Source of the DNA: Savagea sp. | Lineage (GTDB): Bacteria; Bacillota; Bacilli; Bacillales_A; Planococcaceae | Length of the DNA: 14,315 bases | Assembly: GCA_030152265.1 (NCBI GenBank) | Contig: JASLHQ010000248.1 | Coordinates: 1 to 14,315 of the forward strand | Direction of reading: 5' to 3' | Shown: piece after piece, positions 1-6,825 of the stretch | Layout: each line of letters opens with the position of its first letter | How positions within the stretch are numbered: the first letter of the stretch is position 1 | Made by a program: the position numbers and the translations under genes | The notes under the pieces: generated by a model | Databases searched by the model: none | What the model was told of the DNA's origin: nothing | What the model saw: the letters and a program-made list of their open reading frames with translations, nothing else

Positions 1-482
1 CTCGTACCAGCTGAACGGACGAGTTGTCCACCTTTACCAGGTTTTAATTCGATGTTATGGATTGTAGAACCCATTGGAATGTTTTCAAGTGGTAATGTGT
101 TACCGACACGAATGTCAGCTTCTGGTCCACTCATAACCTCCATACCAACTTTTAAGCCTTTCGGTGCGAGAATGTAACGTTTCTCACCGTCTGCGTAGTT
201 GATTAATGCGATGTTTGCTGAACGGTTTGGATCGTATTCGATCGTTGCAACGCGTCCTGGAATGCCATCTTTACGACGTTGGAAGTCGATGACACGGTAT
301 TGGCGTTTATGGCCTCCACCTTGGTGACGAACAGTAGTCCTACCTTGGTTGTTACGTCCGCCTTTGCGGTTTTTTGATTCGAGTAATGATTTTTCTGGTT
401 TGTTCGTTGTGATTTCAGCGAAGTCAGAAACTGTCATATTACGTCGACCGTTTGTAGTAGGTTTGTATTTTTTGATCACCAT
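1..482 (-). CDS. rplB: 50S ribosomal protein L2 (uL2), C-terminal part missing
   Basis: This is the N-terminal 160 complete codons of L2, a primary 23S rRNA-binding protein near the peptidyl transferase centre and the subunit interface. The family is usually about 275 residues, so the window cuts off roughly the last 115. The start is the ATG at 480-482 (MVIKKYKP), preceded by an AAAGGTGGG ribosome binding site at about 490-498. Recognisable family blocks are GGRNNQG, VRHQGGGHKRQYR, DGIPGRVA, EYDPNRSANIALI, DGEKRYILAPKG and, at the cut edge, KPGKGGQLVRSAGT. These match Bacillales L2 closely. It lies 39 bases downstream of rplW as the last visible gene of the S10 operon, presumably followed by rpsS outside the window. 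No frameshift or unusual residue is seen. Confidence 0.97.
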   Translation of the reverse strand, partial: MVIKKYKPTTNGRRNMTVSDFAEITTNKPEKSLLESKNRKGGRNNQGRTTVRHQGGGHKRQYRVIDFQRRKDGIPGRVATIEYDPNRSANIALINYADGEKRYILAPKGLKVGMEVMSGPEADIRVGNTLPLENIPMGSTIHNIELKPGKGGQLVRSAGT

Positions 483-521
483 GTTTGTTCCCACCTTTCA
501 TAATTTTTTATATTGTTCAAA

Positions 522-800
522 TTAGAAAATTTCGATGTCGTTTGAATCTTCTGTAAGAGTTACGATTGCTTTACGACGCTTGTTCGTATAGCCAGCGTAA
601 CGACCCATACGCTTTAACTTTCCTTTGTAGTTCATAATGTTAACTTTTGCTACTTTAACGTCGAAGATTTCTTCGATTGCTTGTTTCACTAAAGTTTTGT
701 TAGCATTTACGTCTACTTCGAAAGTGTACTTTTTATCTTCCATAAGTTCGGCAGAGCGCTCAGTAATGACTGGACGCTTAATTACGTTACGTGCTTCCAT
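522..800 (-). CDS. rplW: 50S ribosomal protein L23 (uL23)
   Basis: L23 is a 92-residue protein that sits at the nascent-chain exit of the large subunit, where in bacteria it is the docking point for trigger factor and SRP. The family signature is clear: KRPVITERSAELM near the N-terminus, YTFEVDVNANK, KVNIMNYKGK around residues 52-61 and the basic stretch NKRRKAIV. It ends in EIF, about three residues shorter than the 95-residue B. subtilis protein as I recall it. The ATG shares its A with the TAA stop of rplD (TAATG, one-base overlap), which fits translational coupling. The ribosome binding site therefore lies inside the end of rplD. Confidence 0.97.
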   Translation of the reverse strand: MEARNVIKRPVITERSAELMEDKKYTFEVDVNANKTLVKQAIEEIFDVKVAKVNIMNYKGKLKRMGRYAGYTNKRRKAIVTLTEDSNDIEIF

Positions 801-1423
801 TAACCAAGCACCTCCTCTACTTTTTCGACAGCTGATTTCGTCATCACGAGGTAGTCGTGGCTAACGATATCAAGGACATTAATGCCTGTTGCTGTAACAA
901 CTGAAACACCTGGGATGTTTCGTGCTGACAATGCAACTGTTTCATCTAAGTCTGCTGTAACGATTAAAGCTTTTTTATTTACTGATAATGCTTCTAATAC
1001 TTTAACGAATTCTTTCGTTTTTGGTGCGTCGAAAGCGAATTGGTCTACTACAACTAATTCTTCTGCTTGTACTTTCGATGAAAGTGCAGATAATAATGCT
1101 AAACGACGAACTTTTTTAGGGAATTGGTAGCTATAGCTGCGTTTCGTTGGACCGAATACAACTCCACCGCCAACCCATTGTGGTGAACGGATCGAACCTT
1201 GACGTGCACGACCTGTTCCTTTTTGACGCCATGGTTTGCGGCCACCGCCTGATACTTCCCCACGACCTTTTACTTTATGGTTACCTTGACGTAAGCTAGC
1301 ACGTTGTTGAATGATAGCATCGTAAAGGACAGCTTCATTCGGCTCGATACCGAATACTGCTTCGTTTAATTCTAACTCTCCAACAGCTGATCCTGTTTGG
1401 CTGAGTACAGATACTTTTGGCAT
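800..1423 (-). CDS. rplD: 50S ribosomal protein L4 (uL4)
   Basis: L4 is an early-assembly 23S rRNA-binding protein whose long internal loop lines the peptide exit tunnel. The 207-residue length is normal for Bacillales. The tunnel loop is visible around residues 60-100 as GGGRKPWRQKGTGRARQGS followed by IRSPQWVGGGVVFGP, with no insertion or deletion of the kind known in macrolide-resistant strains. The globular domain follows (KVRRLALLSALSSK, then the VVTATGINVLDIVSHDYLVMT end). The start ATG at 1421-1423 has an AAGGAGG site at 1431-1437. In E. coli L4 represses its own S10 operon through the rpsJ leader. I see no E. coli-type S10 leader here, so that role should not be assumed. Confidence 0.97.
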   Translation of the reverse strand: MPKVSVLSQTGSAVGELELNEAVFGIEPNEAVLYDAIIQQRASLRQGNHKVKGRGEVSGGGRKPWRQKGTGRARQGSIRSPQWVGGGVVFGPTKRSYSYQFPKKVRRLALLSALSSKVQAEELVVVDQFAFDAPKTKEFVKVLEALSVNKKALIVTADLDETVALSARNIPGVSVVTATGINVLDIVSHDYLVMTKSAVEKVEEVLG

Positions 1424-1446
1424 TTTACTTCCTCCTTTCTGTTAAA

Positions 1447-2076
1447 TTAGTTTCCTTTGATTGCACTGCGCACTTCGATAAGTGATTTGCGTGCTCCAGG
1501 AACGTTTCCTTTAATAAGGAGTAAATTGCGTTCTGTATCAACACGGACGATTTCGAGGTTTTGAACTGTTACAGTGTCTCCACCCATACGTCCTGGCATT
1601 GTTTGACCTTTAAATACACGTTGAGCATCTACTGAACCGATTGAACCTGGTGCACGGTGGAAACGTGAACCGTGGCTCATTGGCCCGATTGCGTGTCCGT
1701 AGCGTTTAATAACACCTTGGAAACCTTTACCTTTCGATACTCCTGTTACGTCGACGATATCTCCTTCTGTGAATACGTCAACTTTGACTTCCTGACCAAC
1801 TTCGTAAGCAGCGACATCTAATCCGCGTACTTCGCGAATGAAGCGCTTAGGTGCCGTTTCAGCTTTTGCAACATGTCCTTTAGCAGGTTTGTTAGCATAC
1901 TGTTCACGCACATCGTCAAATCCTAATTGGATTGCTTCGTAGCCGTCCGTTTCAGCTGTTTTCTTTTGAAGAACAACGTTTGGAGCAGCTTCGATTACTG
2001 TTACTGGAATGAGATCACCGTTTTCAGCGAAAACTTGTGTCATCCCTACTTTTTTACCTAAGATTCCTTTGGCCAT
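1447..2076 (-). CDS. rplC: 50S ribosomal protein L3 (uL3)
   Basis: L3 (209 residues) starts large-subunit assembly and reaches the peptidyl transferase centre with an extended loop. Family motifs are the N-terminal GILGKKVGMTQVF, VTGVSKGKGFQGVIKR around residues 110-127, the loop GPMSHGSRFHRAPGSIG, and PGRMGGDTVTVQNLEIV. The loop wording (SHGSRFHRAPGS) resembles staphylococcal L3 more than the B. subtilis form, as far as I remember these sequences, and may help place the organism. The start ATG at 2074-2076 follows a strong CAGGAGGTG ribosome binding site at about 2083-2091. It lies 34 bases after rpsJ and 23 bases before rplD. Confidence 0.97.
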   Translation of the reverse strand: MAKGILGKKVGMTQVFAENGDLIPVTVIEAAPNVVLQKKTAETDGYEAIQLGFDDVREQYANKPAKGHVAKAETAPKRFIREVRGLDVAAYEVGQEVKVDVFTEGDIVDVTGVSKGKGFQGVIKRYGHAIGPMSHGSRFHRAPGSIGSVDAQRVFKGQTMPGRMGGDTVTVQNLEIVRVDTERNLLLIKGNVPGARKSLIEVRSAIKGN

Positions 2077-2110
2077 TTGTCACACCTCCTGATAATTTTG
2101 TTTTCTATTA

Positions 2111-2419
2111 TTATAATTTAATTTCAATGTCTACACCTGATGGTAAATCGAGCTTCATGAGCGCGTCTACTGTTTTCGGTGTTGGGTTAACGATATCGAT
2201 TAAGCGTTTATGTGTACGCATTTCGAATTGCTCACGTGAATCTTTGTAAACGTGAACTGAACGTAAGATCGTGTATACTGAACGCTCTGTTGGTAACGGA
2301 ATTGGACCTGAAACTCCTGCACCTGAACGTTTTGCTGTTTCAACAATCTTCTCAGCTGACTGATCTAAAATTCTGTGATCGTAAGCTTTTAAACGGATAC
2401 GAATTTTTTGTTTTGCCAT
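2111..2419 (-). CDS. rpsJ: 30S ribosomal protein S10 (uS10 / NusE)
   Basis: S10 is a 102-residue small-subunit head protein. As NusE it also partners NusB and NusG in transcription antitermination. The sequence is near-canonical: KQKIRIRLKAYDHRILDQSA at the N-terminus, VSGPIPLPTERSVYT in the middle, REQFEMRTHKRLIDI, and the end DLPSGVDIEIKL. The start ATG at 2417-2419 has a GGAGGGAAAATA ribosome binding site (purine core at about 2426-2432). It is the first gene of the S10 operon, behind a 400-base gap with promoters and leader structures and the tuf terminator. In B. subtilis a gene called ybaC lies between tufA and rpsJ, as I recall; it is absent here. Confidence 0.98.
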   Translation of the reverse strand: MAKQKIRIRLKAYDHRILDQSAEKIVETAKRSGAGVSGPIPLPTERSVYTILRSVHVYKDSREQFEMRTHKRLIDIVNPTPKTVDALMKLDLPSGVDIEIKL

Positions 2420-2445
2420 TATTTTCCCTCCTTTTCGCCTATTTA

Positions 2446-2523
2446 CTAGACATTCTCCACGAGAATTTCCTTCACATTAGCCATGGCAAAGCGGCCGGGT
2501 GTGTCAGCAACCTCTCGCTTCAT
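2446..2523 (-). CDS. Possible 25-codon open frame in the rpsJ leader (speculative)
   Basis: An ATG at 2521-2523 opens 25 codons (MKREVADTPGRF, then AMANVKEILVENV) ending at TAG, with an in-frame TAA directly after it. Its stop lies 26 bases before the rpsJ ATG, and its start lies 5 bases after the stop of the upstream 19-codon frame. Against it: no ribosome binding site precedes the ATG, a transcript from the downstream promoter would have only about 10 bases of 5' leader, and 25 open codons are common by chance. The same bases form the structured leader, so an RNA role is at least as likely. Treat as an unproven frame. Confidence 0.15.
   Translation of the reverse strand: MKREVADTPGRFAMANVKEILVENV
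2452..2503 (-). promoter_or_regulatory. Structured rpsJ 5' leader (two stem-loops)
   Basis: In the transcript, CACA (2500-2503) can pair with TGTG (2473-2476), enclosing an inner CC-GGC / GCC-GG stem around a CGCTTT loop. A second perfect hairpin, ATTCTC-GTG-GAGAAT, lies at 2452-2466. The stretch GGTTGCTGACACACCCGGCC within it looks to me like sequence found upstream of rpsJ in other Bacillales, but that is memory and not a search. The leader is GC-richer than the DNA around it, which fits a conserved RNA. The ligand or protein it might bind is unknown; in E. coli an unrelated leader binds L4. Confidence 0.45.
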
Positions 2524-2528
2524 CGCAG

Positions 2529-2588
2529 TCAACATTCAACATTATACATGAACAAAAAGAATTCCGCAAGCTCTTTTACGAAATTCAT
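2529..2588 (-). CDS. Possible 19-residue leader peptide upstream of rpsJ (speculative)
   Basis: An ATG at 2586-2588 opens 19 codons (MNFVKELAEFFLFMYNVEC) ending in TGA at 2529-2531. It is preceded by AGGTGA at 2590-2595. This matches the GGAGGTGA part of the anti-Shine-Dalgarno complement, in the same register as the common Bacillus arrangement GGAGGTGAAATG. A transcript from the upstream promoter would begin near 2607 and carry this frame first. The frame runs straight through a terminator-like hairpin, as leader peptides in attenuators do. It is rich in Phe and other hydrophobics. It could equally be chance; no homology can be tested here. Confidence 0.25.
   Translation of the reverse strand: MNFVKELAEFFLFMYNVEC
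2541..2569 (-). promoter_or_regulatory. Sigma-A promoter P2 of the S10 operon
   Basis: A perfect -10 box TATAAT (2541-2546) lies 17 bases from a -35 box TTGCGG (2564-2569), read on the minus strand. Predicted start is near 2534, about 115 bases before rpsJ. The -35 box lies in the 3' arm of the terminator-like hairpin at 2554-2586, so this promoter bypasses that hairpin. The B. subtilis S10-spc-alpha cluster has been described as having two promoters upstream of rpsJ, which fits. Confidence 0.7.
2554..2586 (-). terminator. Terminator-like hairpin (possible attenuator) between the two S10 promoters
   Basis: On the transcript, GAATTTCG (2579-2586) pairs with CGGAATTC (2559-2566) through 8 pairs including one U-G wobble. 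The loop is 12 bases, and a TTTTTGTT tract follows immediately (2551-2558). The U-G pair would be a C-A mismatch on the opposite strand, which supports a minus-strand RNA. The stem is modest in GC, so termination would be partial. Only transcripts from the upstream promoter contain it whole. Confidence 0.45.
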
Positions 2589-2613
2589 TTCACCTGTTTG
2601 ATTGACCTTTATT

Positions 2614-2642
2614 ATTATATACACCTTATGTATAAAACACAA
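2614..2642 (-). promoter_or_regulatory. Sigma-A promoter P1 of the S10 operon
   Basis: TATAAT at 2614-2619 is a perfect -10 box. A weaker -35 box TTGTGT (2637-2642) lies 17 bases upstream. The predicted start is near 2607. The bases further upstream (2643-2770) are AT-rich, and I see no further promoter or operator of quality in them. Confidence 0.6.
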
Positions 2643-2770
2643 GTAAAGTCTGTACTTTCTATGTAAATTTTATAACAGGTCTTCTACAATGTTCGGGAAT
2701 GATCAGTGTAGCATTTCATTTTGAATTTGAGTTGGATTTATTTTAACATTCAGTGACAAATTCCATTCAT

Positions 2771-2804
2771 AAAAAAAGACCCCGTACGTCTACGAGGTCT
2801 TTTT
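2771..2804 (-). terminator. Intrinsic terminator of tuf / str operon
   Basis: Read on the minus strand, AAAAAGACCTCGTA pairs with TACGGGGTCTTTTT through 14 pairs (one U-G wobble) around a GACG tetraloop, and ends in a run of seven T. It starts 15 bases after the tuf stop codon. On the plus strand the wobble becomes a C-A mismatch, so the minus orientation is favoured. It should separate the str transcript from the S10 operon. Confidence 0.92.
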
Positions 2805-2819
2805 AAGAAAGAGTAAAAA

Positions 2820-4007
<1,188 letters not shown>

Positions 4008-4041
4008 TTGGAAAATCCTCCCTATTTGTGTATAAAGTTTT

Positions 4042-4070
4042 TTTATATTTTATAAGATATGGAAGGTTAA
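4042..4070 (-). promoter_or_regulatory. Candidate tuf promoter in the fusA-tuf gap
   Basis: TTAACC (4065-4070, 4 of 6 matches to the -35 consensus) is separated by 17 bases from TATAAA (4042-4047, 5 of 6). The predicted start is near 4035, about 28 bases before the tuf ATG, leaving room for the ribosome binding site. Bacillus tuf genes are known to have their own promoter in this gap. A second, weaker reading further upstream is TTGTTT-17-TAAGAT. Confidence 0.4.
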
Positions 4071-4108
4071 GAGCCTCTAGAAAACTCCCAACTAACCATA
4101 TCTTACAA
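4050..4108 (-). repeat. Long inverted repeat (stem-loop) between fusA and tuf
   Basis: In minus-strand RNA, TTGTAAGATATGG (4096-4108) pairs with CCATATCTTATAA (4050-4062) through 13 pairs including one G-U. After a 3x3 internal loop, GTTGGGAG (4085-4092) pairs with CTCTTAAC (4066-4073) through 8 pairs including two G-U. The loop is 11 bases (4074-4084). No T tract follows on either strand, so it is not a standard terminator. The G-U pairs become mismatches on the plus strand, which suggests selection on the fusA-tuf mRNA, for example for processing or stability. Confidence 0.7.
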
Positions 4109-4146
4109 GTTATTCATTTTAGAAACAAGTGAAGAACTGTTAAAAA

Positions 4147-6243
4147 TTATTCACCTGTGTTTTTCTTAATGACTTCGTCAGCAATTGACTTTGGAACTTC
4201 TTCGTAATGGTCGAATACCATTGAGAATACCCCACGTCCTTGCGTGTTAGAACGAAGTGAAGTTGCGTATCCGAACATTTCAGCAAGTGGAACCATCGCA
4301 CGAACTACTTGTGCGTTACCACGTGCTTCCATACCTTCTACGCGACCACGACGGCTTGTTACGTCGCCCATAATGTCACCCATGTATTCTTCTGGAATGA
4401 TGATCTCAACTTTCATGATCGGCTCAAGAAGTACTGGTGAACATTTTGATGCAGCGTTTTTAAGTGCCATAGATGCAGCGATTTTGAACGCCATTTCGTT
4501 CGAGTCAACATCATGGTAAGAACCATCGTATAATTTAGCGCGGACATTAATTAATGGATATCCAGCGATAATACCGTTATCGAGTGCATCACGAAGACCT
4601 GCTTCAACAGCTGGGATGTATTCACGTGGAACAACCCCACCAACGATTGCGTCTTCAAACACGAAGTTTTCGCGCTCTTCGCCTTCAGCTGGCTCTTCTT
4701 GTGGACCGAATTCGATCCAAACGTGTCCGTATTGTCCACGTCCACCCGATTGACGTACGAATTTACCTTCAACTTCCGCTGTTTGACGGAATGTTTCACG
4801 GTAAGATACTTGTGGTGCACCAACGTTTGCTTCCACTTTAAACTCACGTTTTAAGCGGTCAACGATGATGTCAAGGTGAAGTTCACCCATACCAGCGATA
4901 ATAACTTCTCCAGTTTCCTGGTCAGTGTGCGCACGGAATGTAGGGTCTTCTTCTTGTAACTTAGCGAGAGCTTGACCCATTTTATCTTGGTCAGCTTTCG
5001 TTTTCGGTTCGATCGCTACAGAGATAACTGGCTCTGGGAATTCCATAGATTCTAAGATGATCGGTGCTTTTTCGTCACATAAAGTGTCTCCAGTACCTGT
5101 ATCTTTTAAACCTACAGCAGCTGCGATTTCACCTGCGTGTACTTCTGAAATCTCTTCACGAGAGTTCGCGTGCATTTGAAGGATACGTCCAACACGTTCA
5201 CGCTTACCTTTTGAAGAGTTGAGTACGTATGATCCAGACTCAAGAACACCTGAGTAAATACGGAAGAATGTTAACTTACCTACGAATGGGTCAGTCATAA
5301 CTTTGAACGCAAGTGCTGAGAACGGAGCCTCATCAGATGCTTCACGAGTTTCTTCTTCTTCTGTATCTGGGTTGATACCTGACATCGCTGCGATATCAAG
5401 TGGTGATGGTAAGTAATCAACTACTGCGTTAAGCACTAATTGAACACCTTTGTTTTTGAATGCTGTACCACAAACAACTGGGTAGAATTCAACAGCGAGT
5501 GTCGCACGACGGATTGCCGCTTTGATCTCTTCTACTGATAATTCTTCACCACCGAGGTATTTTTCCATGAGTTCTTCATCGACGTCTGCAAGACCTTCGA
5601 GTAATTTCTCACGGTACTCTTCAGCTTGTTCTTGGTATTCAGCTGGGATTTCAACTTCCTCGATATCAGTACCGAGGTCGTTTCCGTACATTGTAGCTTT
5701 CATTTCGATTAAGTCGATAATTCCTGTGAAGTTATCTTCAGAACCGATTGGTAATTGGATTGGGTGAGCGTTCGCTTGTAAACGATCATGCAATGTGCTT
5801 ACCGCGTAAAGGAAATCTGCACCTGTTTTATCCATTTTGTTAACGAAAACTAAACGTGGTACACCGTATGTTGTCGCTTGACGCCATACAGTTTCTGTTT
5901 GTGGTTCAACACCTGATTGAGCATCAAGTACTGTAACCGCACCATCAAGTACGCGAAGTGAACGTTCAACTTCAACAGTGAAGTCTACGTGACCTGGTGT
6001 ATCGATGATGTTAACACGGTGACCATCCCACTGCGCTGTAGTAGCAGCAGATGTGATTGTAATTCCGCGTTCTTGTTCTTGTTCCATCCAGTCCATTTGT
6101 GAAGCACCTTCGTGCGTTTCACCTAATTTGTGGATACGACCTGTGTAAAAAAGGATACGCTCAGTTGTCGTTGTTTTACCAGCGTCAATGTGAGCCATGA
6201 TACCAATGTTACGAGTTTTCTCGAGCGAGAATTCTCTAGCCAT
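4147..6243 (-). CDS. fusA: Elongation factor G
   Basis: EF-G is the translocase GTPase, also used in ribosome recycling. It has 698 residues against about 692 in B. subtilis. GTPase motifs are G1 AHIDAGKT (17-24), switch I RGITITSAA (59-67), G3 DTPGH (81-85) and G4 NKMD (135-138). Domain II contains VMTDPFVGKLTFFRIYSG, domain III LHLDIIVDRLKREF (around 455-468), domain IV GGRGQYGHVWIEF (500-512) and the catalytic-tip region near PREYIPAVEAGL, and domain V VTSRRGRVEGMEARGNAQVV. An acidic segment at about 515-526 (QEEPAEGEEREN) explains the extra length. The ATG at 6241-6243 has a GAAGGAG site at about 6252-6258. The preceding rpsG stop is 54 bases away. Confidence 0.98.
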   Translation of the reverse strand: MAREFSLEKTRNIGIMAHIDAGKTTTTERILFYTGRIHKLGETHEGASQMDWMEQEQERGITITSAATTAQWDGHRVNIIDTPGHVDFTVEVERSLRVLDGAVTVLDAQSGVEPQTETVWRQATTYGVPRLVFVNKMDKTGADFLYAVSTLHDRLQANAHPIQLPIGSEDNFTGIIDLIEMKATMYGNDLGTDIEEVEIPAEYQEQAEEYREKLLEGLADVDEELMEKYLGGEELSVEEIKAAIRRATLAVEFYPVVCGTAFKNKGVQLVLNAVVDYLPSPLDIAAMSGINPDTEEEETREASDEAPFSALAFKVMTDPFVGKLTFFRIYSGVLESGSYVLNSSKGKRERVGRILQMHANSREEISEVHAGEIAAAVGLKDTGTGDTLCDEKAPIILESMEFPEPVISVAIEPKTKADQDKMGQALAKLQEEDPTFRAHTDQETGEVIIAGMGELHLDIIVDRLKREFKVEANVGAPQVSYRETFRQTAEVEGKFVRQSGGRGQYGHVWIEFGPQEEPAEGEERENFVFEDAIVGGVVPREYIPAVEAGLRDALDNGIIAGYPLINVRAKLYDGSYHDVDSNEMAFKIAASMALKNAASKCSPVLLEPIMKVEIIIPEEYMGDIMGDVTSRRGRVEGMEARGNAQVVRAMVPLAEMFGYATSLRSNTQGRGVFSMVFDHYEEVPKSIADEVIKKNTGE

Positions 6244-6259
6244 ATTGTATTTCTCCTTC

Positions 6260-6281
6260 CATTTCCTTGTAAGGTTAAATG
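6260..6281 (-). other. Possible stem-loop just upstream of the fusA ribosome binding site
   Basis: CATTT (6277-6281) pairs with AAATG (6260-6264), and CCT (6272-6274) with AGG (6265-6267), with a two-base AA bulge and a TACA loop. Its 3' arm abuts the GAAGGAG ribosome binding site of fusA. It is a weak structure of about 8 pairs and could be chance. Confidence 0.3.
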
Positions 6282-6297
6282 AATGTGATGCTTTAGA

Positions 6298-6768
6298 TTA
6301 CCAACGGTAGTGAGCGAATGCTTTGTTCGCTTCCGCCATTTTGTGTAACTCTTCACGACGCTTTACAGAAGCACCTGTGTTGTTTGATGCATCAAGAATT
6401 TCATTTGCAAGTCGTTCTTCCATCGTCTTTTCACCGCGTGTACGTGAATAGTTTACGAGGTAACGTAATCCTAATGTTGTACGGCGATCTGGACGAACTT
6501 CAACTGGTACTTGGTAGTTAGCTCCACCGACACGGCGTGCGCGAACTTCAAGTACAGGCATAACGTTGTTTAACGCTTCTTCGAATACTTCTAATGGATC
6601 TTTACCTGAACGCTCTTGAACGAGTTCGAAAGCTGCATAAAGAATATTTTGTGAAGTACCTTTTTTACCGTCTACCATCATCTTGTTGATGAGGCGAGTA
6701 ACGAGTTTAGAATTGTAAATTGGATCTGGTAATACGTCGCGTTTTGCGACAGGACCTTTACGTGGCAT
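6298..6768 (-). CDS. rpsG: 30S ribosomal protein S7 (uS7)
   Basis: S7 is the primary binding protein of the 16S rRNA 3' domain and contacts the E-site tRNA. I chose the ATG at 6766-6768 (MPRKGP), giving 156 residues, the usual Bacillales length. A longer frame starting at 6786 would add only MKGGTN, and those bases contain the GGGAGG ribosome binding site (about 6776-6782), so it is not the true start. Motifs: YNSKLVTRLINKMMVDGKK, the beta-hairpin region RRVGGANYQVPVEVRP around residues 77-92, RTTLGLRYLVNYSR, and the end MAEANKAFAHYRW. In E. coli S7 represses its own synthesis from the rpsL-rpsG gap; that gap here is 57 bases and has a hairpin. Confidence 0.97.
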   Translation of the reverse strand: MPRKGPVAKRDVLPDPIYNSKLVTRLINKMMVDGKKGTSQNILYAAFELVQERSGKDPLEVFEEALNNVMPVLEVRARRVGGANYQVPVEVRPDRRTTLGLRYLVNYSRTRGEKTMEERLANEILDASNNTGASVKRREELHKMAEANKAFAHYRW

Positions 6769-6791
6769 GTTTGTTCCTCCCTTCAAACTTT

Positions 6792-6815
6792 TTATTCGAA
6801 TCTATATTCAAATAA
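6792..6815 (-). other. Stem-loop in the rpsL-rpsG gap
   Basis: TTATTTGAAT (6806-6815) pairs with ATTCGAATAA (6792-6801) through 10 pairs including one U-G wobble, closing an ATAG tetraloop, read on the minus strand. The wobble becomes a C-A mismatch in plus-strand RNA. It lies 10 bases after the rpsL stop region and ends about 10 bases before the rpsG ribosome binding site. There is no T tract. In E. coli the equivalent gap is the S7 autoregulation site, but the sequence here is too short and AT-rich to claim homology. Confidence 0.45.
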
Positions 6816-6825
6816 TTGTCATCAA

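Larger units (their letters stand above)
2420..2819 (-). other. tuf-rpsJ intergenic region, S10 operon control region
   Basis: This 400-base stretch holds no normal-sized gene. In transcription order it contains the tuf terminator (2771-2804), about 128 AT-rich bases in which I see nothing convincing (2643-2770), an upstream promoter (2614-2642), a terminator-like hairpin (2554-2586) inside a 19-codon frame, a downstream promoter (2541-2569), and a roughly 115-base leader with a 25-codon frame and two stem-loops before the rpsJ ribosome binding site. The plus-strand frame at 2212-2601 runs antisense through it and through rpsJ, and is judged a shadow. Confidence 0.8.

Noticed and set aside
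2212..2601. Plus-strand frame of 129 codons across rpsJ and its leader
   Set aside because: It is antisense to a near-invariant gene and to the S10 promoters. It has no ribosome binding site and no recognisable protein character.
2643..2770. Extra promoters or an operator in the AT-rich stretch after the tuf terminator
   Set aside because: TTGTAG, TTTACA and TTGTCA occur, but none has a -10 box at proper spacing, and no clear inverted repeat was seen.
4551..4847. Minus-strand frame of 98 codons inside fusA
   Set aside because: It is in a shifted frame wholly within intact EF-G domain IV sequence and has no start signal.
6769..6786. Longer N-terminus for S7 (MKGGTN extension)
   Set aside because: These bases are the ribosome binding site of the MPRKGP start, and family length fits the shorter form.
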